Shown here: positions 11,901 through 23,900 of the stretch, piece after piece | Numbering within the stretch: the first letter of the stretch is position 1 | Layout of the letters: the number at the start of each line of letters is the position of its first letter | Origin: Beroe forskalii | Taxonomy: Eukaryota; Ctenophora; Nuda; Beroida; Beroidae | DNA: 64,000 nucleotides | Direction of reading: 5' to 3' | NCBI GenBank assembly: GCA_011033025.1 | Contig: WFMF01000008.1 | Coordinates: 563,001-627,000 of the forward strand | Notes under the pieces: model-generated | Database searches by the model: none | What the model was told of the DNA's origin: nothing | What the model saw: the letters and a program-made list of their open reading frames with translations, nothing else | Translations under genes and position numbers: made by a program

Positions 11901-14900
11901 GACACTTTGCTTCCAGAGACCCAGAGCACGCTATGCCAAGAGACGCAGGACATCCTGTTTCTAGAGACTCCCTTCATCCTGCCTCAGTGAACAGTCACGT
12001 TCTTCCCCCGCAGAGTATTTCCCTCCAGAAAGGAGGCCCCAGGATAGCAGACATGTGCAGCAGTAAGAGGATCAAGAGATACTTCACGGAAATGTCTGAC
12101 TTCACTTCCTACGATCCGAACCGCCCCAACTTCTGTACAATCGAAGGTACAATGGTATTTTTATCTACTACTAGTCGGGGGACGGATTCAAAGTGATCCA
12201 GACCTATTCTATCAAATTCAACTTAGATCATTGATACCAACTGTGTTTAACGGTTTATTGACCAGTTTATGTCATTCAGAGTTAATCATATGATATAACG
12301 AACGTTTCTTTTCAGAACTCTACAATCCTAGTCAATTCTTCGTCAAATCTTTGAAAGTGGACGATACAAGGGATGGTATCCAGCTAAAAGAGGAAATTGC
12401 AACAATTTGATTATATAATTGGCGCTAAACCTTCAAATTCTCTTCATCCCTGTGAACTATATTATAGTTCTCACCACCGACGTTGAGCCTGTGTAACCAT
12501 TGTAATACTGCAACTGCTATACGAAACTGCTTTAAAACGAGTGGTTTTGAAACAAATCTTATCAAAATAATATGTTCGTCCCTTATAGTGGTTGCAGTAT
12601 TAGTAGGTATGTAATACGGTTCGTAATAATGGCTCGCCCCTTCGGGGCTCGACACTATTACTCACCGTATTACTACACATTCAGGTTCTTATGCTAGAAC
12701 TTAACAAAGCATGATATTTCTATTGATTGGTAATGAAACTCATCAGTGTAAAATGCTTTGGTTTAATTGCTGTAAAATATGAATTTATTGTTTCATTAAA
12801 TTTATTGTTTCATTACTTACAGCTGGAACTGTTCAACTACGTGTCAACCCACGGCAGTTCCCTCCGGAGGAACAAGTCTCACTCCCTCGGGAAGATGGTC
12901 CTGTGCCAGTTCTCCGTGGACAACCAATGGTACCGAGGATGCATCATTGAAAACCTACCAGGTAACAGTCCTTTTTCATCAGACGCATACCAGGGTATAA
13001 TAAGTTGTGGCCGGGCTTTCCAAATCTTGTGCTTGCTTTGCTGCGATACTGAATAATGGGCTGAGAGAAAGACTCAAAACCTGTAAATTCAGATTACCAG
13101 CTCTCATCGTTGACTACGTTATTGTAATTTCAGATTACCAGTTCACTGTTCTCTTCGTTGACTACGGCAACAAAGAAACTACTTCCTTCGAGAATCTGCT
13201 GGACATCCCTGACGACCTGATCTACAGATGGCCGATGTGCGTACAGCAGTGCTACCTGACTGGCATAGTCCCACCCGGAAACGAGGGTAGGTGTTTAATA
13301 ACTCTCTGAGAGGGTTGTAATAACCCTCACTGAGGGTTGTAATAACCCTCACTGAAGGTTGTAATAACCCTCACTGAGGGTTGTAATAACCCTCACTGAG
13401 GGGTTGTAATAATCCTCACTGAGGGGTTGTAATAACCCTCACTGAGGGTTGTAATAACCCTCACTGAGGGTTGTAATAACCCTCACTGAGGGTTGTATTA
13501 ACCCTCACTGAGGGTTGTAATAACACTCACTGATGTTTGTAATAACCCTCACTGAGGGTTTTCATAACCCTCACTGAGGGTTTTAATAACCCTCACTGAC
13601 ATGAGGGTTGTAATAACCCTCACTGAGGGTTGTAATAACCCTCACTGAGGGTTGTAATAACCCTCACTGAGGTTCTTAACCCTCACTAGGATTGTAATAA
13701 CCCTCACTGAGGTTTGTAACCCTCACTGAGGTTTAATAACCCTCACTGAGGGTTTGAAACCCTCACTGAACCTCACTGAGGGTTGTAATAACCCTCACTG
13801 AGGGCTGTAATAACCCTCGTCCCTCACTGAGGTTTTAATAACCCTCACTGAGGGTTTTAATAACCCTCACTGAGGGTTGTAATAAACCTCACTGAGGGTT
13901 GTTATAACTCTCACTGAGGGTTGTAATAACCCTCACTGAGGTTTGTAATAACCCTCACTGAGGATTGTAATAACCCTCACTGAGGGTTGTAATAACCCTC
14001 AGTGAGATCGTAACGTAACGGTTGTAAAAGCATGTGAGGAGGTTGAATTTGTTAGGGGTTGTTGAAACGTAAAGGCACTGATTGTTGATCCTACATACTA
14101 TTCCTCAGCTCATTCTTGATCTGATCAATATTAGTAAAACTTGTTAATTAAATTTGGACGAAGACCTTGATAATATTACATCTCAGTCAGCCTCCTGAAA
14201 CGTACAAGTCCTAAAAGGTCCCGTTATCTAGAATCAACATTCTATCAGATCGTTGGGACCGTGGCACCACTGAAGCTCTTTGGGACCTGGTATCTGGGCA
14301 AAGACTCAAAGTGCGTGTTAGTCAGATAGAGAACCAAGTTTATGGCGTAGATTTGGACATGAACGGCGATATCAATATAAACGACAAGCTGGTGGAGATG
14401 GGACTAGCTGCTAGAAAACTGGGTAAGCGAGGAACATCTGTTATCTTGAATTCATATCTCAGTGGTTTGTAGCGCCTGTACTGAAGCTTGATACTCAAGT
14501 AACTGAGTGTCAATTGTTAGTTGATGAGTATGAATTTCAGTGTCCAGAAGTTTTGGGTTGTTTATTAGACTATTCTGAAAAAGCTTTTGAATTTGTAATA
14601 ATCTATCTTATCTACTCATCTAGTTATCTTAGCAACTCGCTGACTCTCTGATCTTTCCAAATAATAAAACAAAAGTTATAAATTTTCATTTGAAACTTAT
14701 AATTAAAGAGTTAGTTCACAATTTTCATCAAAATCCAAATAAAATAAATTGTTTTCAAGACTGATTGTCGATACCACTGATCGGCGCCGATAAAAACATG
14801 GCAATTTTTATTTGGCTGTCGTAGACGCCGATGACCGCCTATCAGTCACCGATCGGCGCCAATCTGCCCCCGATCGGCGCTGTCTGGTACATTTTTTCTT

Positions 14901-17900
14901 ATTGGGGCCGATCAGCCCCGATAGGGACAATTTCAAGAACATTCAATATCCGCGGCTGATATGACCGACTCTCGCGACTAATTTTTGCACTGTTCTCATT
15001 TGCCCCGACGGTTTGGGACGGATGCCATGTGATCGCCGAGTAAATAACTATCGCCATGACGATAGATCATGTATCGCCATTTGAAGTCAATTAATCGAAG
15101 AAATTACATTGACCTCATGCAATGACCAAACACCTACAAGATTTATTCAAAAATTGTTCTTAAGATATTTTATAAGGTGTCTATAAACGTTGATAGCTTA
15201 TCATATTGGTTCAGGGTACAGCGAAAATGCACCGACATCTTGCTCTTTTTTCTATTCTTCATCAATTTCTTCATCTTCGTCCTGTATCAGTACGGCAATT
15301 TACATATTTCCCATCTTCCTCTTTTTTCTGTTCTTCATCAATATTTTCATCTTCCTACTGTACCAGTATGGCATTTACATATTCCCCATCTTCCTCTTTT
15401 TTCTGTTCTTCATCTATTTCTTCATCTTCGTCCTGTATCAGTATGGCATTTACATATTCCCCATCTTCCTCTTTTTTCTGTTCTTCATCAATTTCTTCAT
15501 CTTCGTCCTGTATCAGTATAGCATTTACATATTCCCCATCTTCCTCTTTTTTCTGTTCTTCATCTATTTCTTCATCTTCGTCCTGTATCAGTATGGCATT
15601 TACATATTCCCATCTTCCTCTTTTTTCTGTCCTTCATTTGTTTCTTCATCTTCGTCCTGTATCAGTATGGCATTTACGTATTCCCCATCTTCCTCTTTTT
15701 TCTGTTCTTCATCAATTTCTTCATCTTCGTCCTGTATCAGTATAGCATTTACATATTCCCCATCTTCCTCTTTTTTCTGTTCTTCATCTATTTCTTCATC
15801 TTCGTCCTGTATCAGTATGGCATTTACATATTCCCCATCTCCCTCTTTTTTCTGTTCTTCATCAATTTCTTCTTCTTCATCCTGTATCAGCACGGCATTT
15901 ACATATTCCCCAACTTCCTCTTTTTTCTGTTCTTCATCAATTTCTTCATCTTCGTCCTGTATCAGTATCGCATTTACATATTCCATATCTTCCTCATTTT
16001 TGCTTTTCTCGATCAATTTCTTCCTCTCCGTCCTGTATCAGTATGGCATTAACATTTTCCCCATTATTTTCTTGTTTCTGTTCTTCATCAATTTCTTTAT
16101 CTTCGTCCTGTATCAGTATCGTATTCACATGTTTCTCTTCTTCCCCATCTTCCTCTTCTTTCCGTTCTCTCCTTATCCTGTCCTCTTTGTCTCTTCCCTG
16201 AAAGAGAAAGTGCAGTGAATAAAGAGTCGTTCTTTGCTAGCAATCCTTTCAGTAACAAGGCATCTATACATAATAAACTCAAATATATTACGTAGTTATG
16301 AAGGTTGAATGTATATCTCAGATCTCTGACTGGAAGATTCTAGTCAATAAAATTTCCATTTTATTAGTTAAATGACAGTTTTTACATCTCTATTTTTTCC
16401 TGTGCTCGACTGAAGCTGGAGATGAAAGCAGTAAAACTCACCTCATGTACAATTACATCGGCGTCCCGCGTCCCTCCAGCGTCCTCTCTGTGGTGTCCTC
16501 CGATCCTCCCCTCATTCTCCTCACTTTTCTCTGCGTCCTGTGTAATCTCATGTTCCATTGTAGCGACTGCTTGATCTTCTTCCTGGAAGAAGAAGTGTTA
16601 GGAATAAACAATTAAAGGACGAGTAAAGCGAAGAAATTTTGTTCCAAATATCGTTCTGAGACGTTCTACACAGAATCTAGGGCAATTTTCTAATCTAATC
16701 GTTTAAAACGAAGATTCTACCACACCTACAAGACGAGATATTCCTTCCATATATTTATCATACATAACACGCAGTTGATGTCGGAATTTGGTCCCCTTCC
16801 TATCCACGGACCTTGCATGTTATGTATTTTGCATGTTATTAATCTTGTGTTTTTGGTATAATTATCCATCCCATATGAGTGGTTAAACACTGTAATGCTT
16901 CGTCTAGTGGAATTCTCAATTCTATGAGTCAATAATAAAAACCAACAAATCCATCTAATTAGTTATCGAGGCGTGAAAAAATCAATCAAAACCATCAAAA
17001 ACAATGAAATATATACTGTGTTTACATAGTGTTTACATAGTGAGTCAGGGTGTAATTTGATACTGGGGACCGTACTGCATCATATTTTGCGCCTAGAATT
17101 GCTCTTTGATTTAGCTATAGCGTGGTAGGAAGTGAATAGAAACATCGGACTTTTGACTAAAGTGCTTTTTAATTATGATACATATCATAATATGAAATAT
17201 TTTGTATACCTTAAATTTCGCTTTACTCGTCCTTTAATACTTTTATAAAAAGTCTGTTCCCTACAGTGGTGTGATAGGAGGCACGGTTTGAGGAATTTAT
17301 CATAATCAATTCGATTAAGTTACTTTCATTATAAAGAGATGAATTTGGAAATTTGACAGAATTTTAAAAATTGTCCGTGAAAATCTTAGAGGCCCTAACT
17401 TTTTTGGTGCATATTTCAGAAGTTTTCGGGTTATATATCCCATCTCCGCTAAATAAGTAATTTCATAAAAATGAGCACGACTGTTCCCCTATAAGTGACT
17501 TCAACTCACCACATGATACTATTTAAAAAAATTTTTCCCCCCCATTTAAAGTCCTGTATCAGTATGGCATTAACATTTTCCCCATTATTTTCTTGTTTCT
17601 GTTCTTCATCAATTTCTTTATCTTCGTCCTGTATCAGTATCGTATTCACATGTTTCTCTTCACCATCTTCTCTTCTTTCCGTTCTCTCCTTATCCTGTCC
17701 ACTTTGTCTCTTCCCTGAAAGAGAAAGTGCAGTGAATAAAGAGTCGTTCTTGCTAGCAATCCTTTCAGTAACAAGGCATCTATACATAATAAACTCAAAT
17801 ATATTACGTAGTTATGAAGGTTGAATGTATATCTCAGATCTCTGACTGGAAGATTCTAGTCAAGAAAATTTCCATTTTATCGGTTAAATGACAGTTTTGA

Positions 17901-20900
17901 ACTTCCTGTTCTCGACTGAAGCTGGAGATGAAAGCAGTAAAACTCACCTCATGTACTATCACATCAGCGTCCCGCGTCCCACCAGCGTCCTCTCTGTGGT
18001 GTCCTCCGATTCTCCCCTCATTCTCCTCACTTTTCCCTGTTTCCTGTGTAATCTCATGTTCCATAGTAGCGACTGCTTGATCTTCCTCCTGGAAGAAGAA
18101 GTGTTAGGAATAAACAATTAAAGGACGAGTAAAGCGAAGAAATTTTGTTCAAATATCGTTCTGAGACGTTCTACACAGAATCTAGGGCAATTTTCTAATC
18201 TAATCGTTTAAAAACGAAGATTCTACCACACCTACAAGACGAGATATTCCCTTCCATATATTTATCATACATAACACGCAGTTGATGTCGGAATTTGGTC
18301 CCCTTCCTATCCACGGGACCTTGCATGTTATGTATTTTGCATGTTATTAATCTTGTGTTTTGGTATAATTATCCATCCCATATGAGTGGTTAAACACTGT
18401 AATGCTTCGTCTAGTGGAATTCTCAATTCTATGAGTCAATAATAAAAACCAACAAATCCATCTAATTAGTTATCGAGGCGTGAAAAAATCAATCAAAACC
18501 ATCAAAAACAATGAAATATATACTGTGTTTACATAGTGTTTACATAGTGAGTCAGGGTGTAATTTGATACTGGGGACCGTACTGCATCATATTTTGCGCC
18601 TAGAATTGCTCTTTGATTTAGCTATAGCGTGCGGTAGGAAGTGAATAGAAACATCGGACTTTGACTAAAGTGCTTTTAATTATGATACATATCATAATAT
18701 GAAATATTTTGTATACCTTAAATTTCGCTTTACTCGTCCTTTAATACTTTTATAAAAGTCTGTTCCCCTACAGTGGTGTGATAGGAGGCACGGTTGAGGA
18801 ATTTATCAAGTAATCAATTCGATTAAGTTACTTTCATTATAAAGAGATGAATTTGGAAATTTGACAGAATTTTAAAAATTGTCCGTGAAAATCTTAGAGG
18901 CCCTAACTTTTTTGGTGCATATTTCAGAAGTTTTCGGGTTATATATCCCATCTCCGCTAAATAAGTAATTTCGCAAAATGAGCACGACTGTTCCCCTATA
19001 AGTGACTTCAACTCACCACATGATGCACTATGAAATCCTCATAATAATCCTCCTCCTCCTCCTCCCACCACTCGTCTCTCAGAGATCCCTCCTCTGGTTT
19101 TTCTCCTGCCCCTCATCAAGCGCTCTGCGTTCCTGTAACTTGACCCTTATCCGTAGTATCCACTCAACCACTATCAGTAATATCGGTATTAGAGCTACAG
19201 CTATTGCTGATATAAACAATGCTGTGAAGTTAATTAGGGGCTCCTTGACGCAGTAGTTCTCAGGATTGTTTCTTTTATCAAAGCACACCTTTTCTCCTGT
19301 TTCACTACAGTAATATCTTTGTGAAGGGAAACACGGTGTTTGGCATTGCTCTCCAAAATATCCTTTAGAGCAATATGAGCAATCTTTCCACGCCAGTTGT
19401 AGCGGCACTTCTTACTTCCGTCTTCTTGACAGGAGTATTTGCCCTCAACCGGTCTACAGTACTTGTCACACGTGCTGATGTCATGGTAGTACTCCGGGCA
19501 AAATACACAATTCCCTGTGTCACATGTAACTTGTATCATGATAGATAGCCGCAAATCAACCACCGCACCATTTGACTGGCAGTAGATTTCTCTGTGATTG
19601 CTCCACTGGTCCCCGGGTCGAGGGAGGGTTATCCCCTCTTCCACCGAACACGTAGACCCCGTCAGATACACCACATCCCGGATGGAGGCACTCTCTGGGA
19701 GGGCGGAGAAGGTCGCTGAGAACTCCCAGTACACTATCGCACCTAGCTCTGAGGCATCGCTTCTCATTTCACGTCCATCTAGGGTTATGAAGTTGGAGCC
19801 GAACCTCGAATTCGAGTGTGGATCTTGCAATCTTAGGGTCATGCCCATAAAACGTATTTCAGATGTACAATCTCCACTTGTACTAGAGCAGGAGTATGTC
19901 CTTTGTATGTCTTGGTACTGCACTAGTTTGATGCGTATGACACCGGGACCCGACTGTGGTTTAGTCGGTGCTACTGTTGTCTCCGACTGTGCTGTTACTA
20001 GTGGCACCTGCTGATTGGTAAATGATGTTATCGTAGTGTAATGATCGCGCACCTTGGAGGCCGTGGTACCTGGTACATGGGTACCTAGTGTAATGATCCA
20101 GTACGGTGCACTTTTTTTTCTTTTTTTCTGCACCTTGTAAGCCGTGGGTAATTTTATGACTTCATGGGTCTGCTAACTTGCCTATTTTAAGCTACAAAAA
20201 ATTTCAATTATGTTGCCTGCCTATGTTTCCTATCGCCACATGCCTCAAAAACTGAAAGTACTGGATATCACGGTAGCAAAATGATGCAGAGTGCGACCCG
20301 TGCAGGAGTGCAACCCGTGCACTGTGCAGGAGTGCAACCCTTGAAGGAGCGCAACCCTTGCAGGAGTGCAACCCTTGAATGAGTGCAACCCTTGCAGGAG
20401 TGCAACCCTTGAAGGAGTGCAACCCTTGCAGGAGTGCAACCCGTGCTGGAGTGCAACCCGAGTGAGAGTGCAACCCTTGCTGGAGTGCAACCCTTGTGAT
20501 AGTGCAACCCTTGCAGGAGTGCAACCCTTGTGATAGTGCAACCCTTGCAGGAGTGCAACCCTTGTGATAGTGCAACCCTTGCAGGAGTGCAACCCGAGTG
20601 AGAGTGCAACCCTTGCAGGAGTGCAACCCGTGCAGGAGTGCAACCTTTGCAGGAGTGCAACCCGTGCAGGAGTGCAACCCGAGTGATACTGATAGTGCAA
20701 CCCTTGCAAGATATGATGTTTTCCATCCACAAACTAATTACTCACCATGAGAGGAAGTGAAAGCAAGAAAACCCAGAACGAAACCGGGGCTCTGGAGCAT
20801 GCTTCTCACCATTTGATGGACCTTAATCAGGATTATTTTATTTAGTTTGTTAATTTGGGTAATTTAAAAGGTTAAATTTCAAGGAGAAAATAGGAATGAT

Positions 20901-23900
20901 AAATCTAAAAAAGAATTATAATCATTCGCAAAGGAAAAATGTCGTTTTTAATAAAATAAACTGTTTTATTTTATTATTGAACGATTTCCGATGCGGAAAT
21001 TCAGTCAGTCAGATTATTGGTGCCTAAACCTGTTTTAGTGTTTTCAAAAAGTCAAAATTACATTTTGAGTAAGTTTTGAGTTATCAAAATGACCTTAAAA
21101 TATAAGAGCGGCTCCTGTGCAATGATTTATCATCAGCCTGAGACACCTGATAGTGGTTGAACTCTTGGTTGGGCTGCCCATGCGGAAGATGGGCTCAGCC
21201 AGTGAGCCGTATACTATTTAGTCAGGAAATCAAATCATGGCGATATGTCATATTATGTTTTCCTGTTGTAACAAAGAGATATGGACGGATCAAATCTACT
21301 GTGTATTGTGGTTTGAATGCTATTCGCGTAATGATAAATGAAAAGTTTCGATCTGTCATCTGACCGTGGTGACTCAGCATATTGAGGTGCGAGATATTTT
21401 AATATTATGCCGCATTTATTAACAAGTCGTATATGAACATGGCCATTGCTATTCTAATGAGCCCGGAAAGAAGTGTCTACGACCAACCTGGACCGAGATA
21501 TGAATTTCACCATTCGCGCCTGAGGGCTTTTCAGAAAATAAGCCCTACAGGGATCAGGCAACGTTTTTAAATTGCGCACCTAGTTAATTCTCGTTCAGAA
21601 ATCAGAATGGCTAATAAACAACCCTGAATCGCCAAAACTTCTGGAAACTGCAAATGCATACGGACACAACAACACTCACTACTCAGCCACTAGATTTTGA
21701 GATTCATGATAATTTCATAAACTGATCAAGTTCTTCTGACTGGTGATGACACCTTTTAATCCGATATCAATGTATTCATTTCCCTTTTCAGATGAAGGCA
21801 ATGATCAAATGACTGGTCTTTGCACCTCACCTACCTATTTGGGACCAGTTTCTCAGCCTCCATCTACCGTAAGGAAAACCCGCTCTACTGTTAAACAACC
21901 TGAAACCCGTCCACCTCCAAGCAACTTCGCTCCTGTCTCTGAAACCCGTCCACCTCCAAGCAACTTTGCTCCTGTTTCTGAAACCCGTCCACCTCCAAGC
22001 AACTTTGCTCCTGTCTCTGAAACCCGTCCACCTCCAAGCAACTTTGCTCCTGTCTCTGAAACCCGTCCACCTCCAAGCAACTTCGCTCCTGTTTCTGAAA
22101 CCCGTCCACCTCCAAGCAACTTTGCTCCTGTTTCTGAGACCCGTCCACCTCCAAGCAACTTTGCTCCTGTCTCTGAAACCCGTCCACCTCCAAGCAACTT
22201 CTCCTCAGTCACAGATACCCGAAGTGACAGCAGAGGTTCCGATAAACGTAACCCTTCTGAAAGACGGGATGAGAAAAGATCCGGAAGCCGAAGTGGTGCC
22301 GATGGCCGAAGTGAGGAAAGGGCCGAAGGAACAGGAAGTACAGCGTTTCCTCTTCCTCCGAAGACAACGGCGAGAGGTCCCCCGAGATTGGCCGGCCTCC
22401 CTCCTTCGGCAGCACCCAACCACCCGCAGCCTTCGCTGGGGAGCCCATCAGATCCCCGGCTAGCCGGAGCATGCCCGTTACCTTCGGGAACAGTGCAGCA
22501 GTGGGTCGGGGGAATGTGTTTGCGGACCTGAGGGGCGGATCAAGAGCTCCCAAACACGAGGATCACAGAACCGGGTAATAGCCTGTGTGTTGCCTGATGG
22601 TTTGTTTTATTCCGTGTGGAACCGTAATGTTGCGTGTTTACAAGTTTCAAAGAGGTTTTATCAATTATAATTTGACATTATTAATATATTAATGATTATC
22701 ATTATTCTTTTGTTTGTAACCAAACTAACCCCTACCCAGAGGATCAATGCAGTTACAATTTTTTGTAATCTTGCTTGTTCATGAAATGGTTTTAAAGAGT
22801 TAAAACGTTTGGCTTAAGTTTATTTAGGCCTTTGCGAATTCTCTATCAAAATATTTATTGTTTTTTTTGCATTTTGATGAAAAGTGTCACATTGACTGCA
22901 AGAATATATTGAGAAATGACTATAATATGATGAGTACTCTTCATAATTCCTTCATAAGTTCATAATATTATGCGCATAAGGACTAGAGTTCATCTTGACT
23001 TCAGTATTTCAGTCTTATCCATGTAATGTATGGGCCCAGCCCCCCTGTATTTATCTCATCCCTCGGTTGATTCTCCACACAAACACTAGCTATGTCTGCA
23101 GCGCACCGGCCCTCGACCGACACGAGGATCCGCGAGGTGCCACCCACGAGGGAAGGAGTGGTAGCAACACCCCTACTTTCCATGACAACCGGACAAGCTC
23201 CCCCGCTTATCATGACAACCGGACAAGCTCCCCTGCTTTCCGTGACAACCGGAATAACTCCCCTGGTTTTCATGACAACCGGACAAACTCCCCTGGTTTC
23301 CACGACAACCGGAATAACTCCCCTAGTTACTATGGTAACCATGAATCGTCCGGTGGTAGGTGGGAACGGTCCGCTGCTCAGGATGACCATCTCCCTCCTC
23401 CGAACTTCACGATATCTCACAGAGATCTGGAGGATGCTGCAGCTGACATTGAGCCGTGAGTTCCTATCAGCATTCGGTGATATAAGGGAAGAACTTCAGC
23501 TTAACCCTAAGAAATAAATATCAGTGATCAAGAAGCATTTGCCTTATGTGCCTCAAATTTTCTAACTATAAAGCACTGTTCAGATCGGGAAATGAACACG
23601 TCGCCAGACCTGGACCTTCGCATGAGTTGAAAGACAAGTCTCAGTCGCATGTTGACAGGCCTTATCAGAAAGGTAAACAGATTATCAATTTGCATTGTGA
23701 TCCAGTACAGTGTATAATTCTCTTCAACTTCGAACGATACGATCAATAACGATAATTTAGGAAATTTTATAATCCCAATTTTATAATCCCATCCTCTGAC
23801 ATACTCAGGGTCAGCTACTCCAGAAAACGGGACCCCATCTAACCGGCCCTCCTCCTCTGAGGTAGTCGTCCTGGGGTCCCAGGACCCCTCCCACTCCAGA

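Noticed and set aside
13287..14010. CRISPR-like palindromic repeat array
   Set aside because: Units are head to tail without unique spacers, in a eukaryotic intron.
15177..16218. Long plus-strand frames rich in F, S and I over the 75-bp repeat
   Set aside because: They are the antisense of the EYVNA coding repeat; open only because the unit length is a multiple of three.
20204..20732. Three overlapping minus frames of CTPARVAL-type repeats
   Set aside because: An 18-bp satellite with no stop in any frame; lies in an intron of the DSL-like gene.
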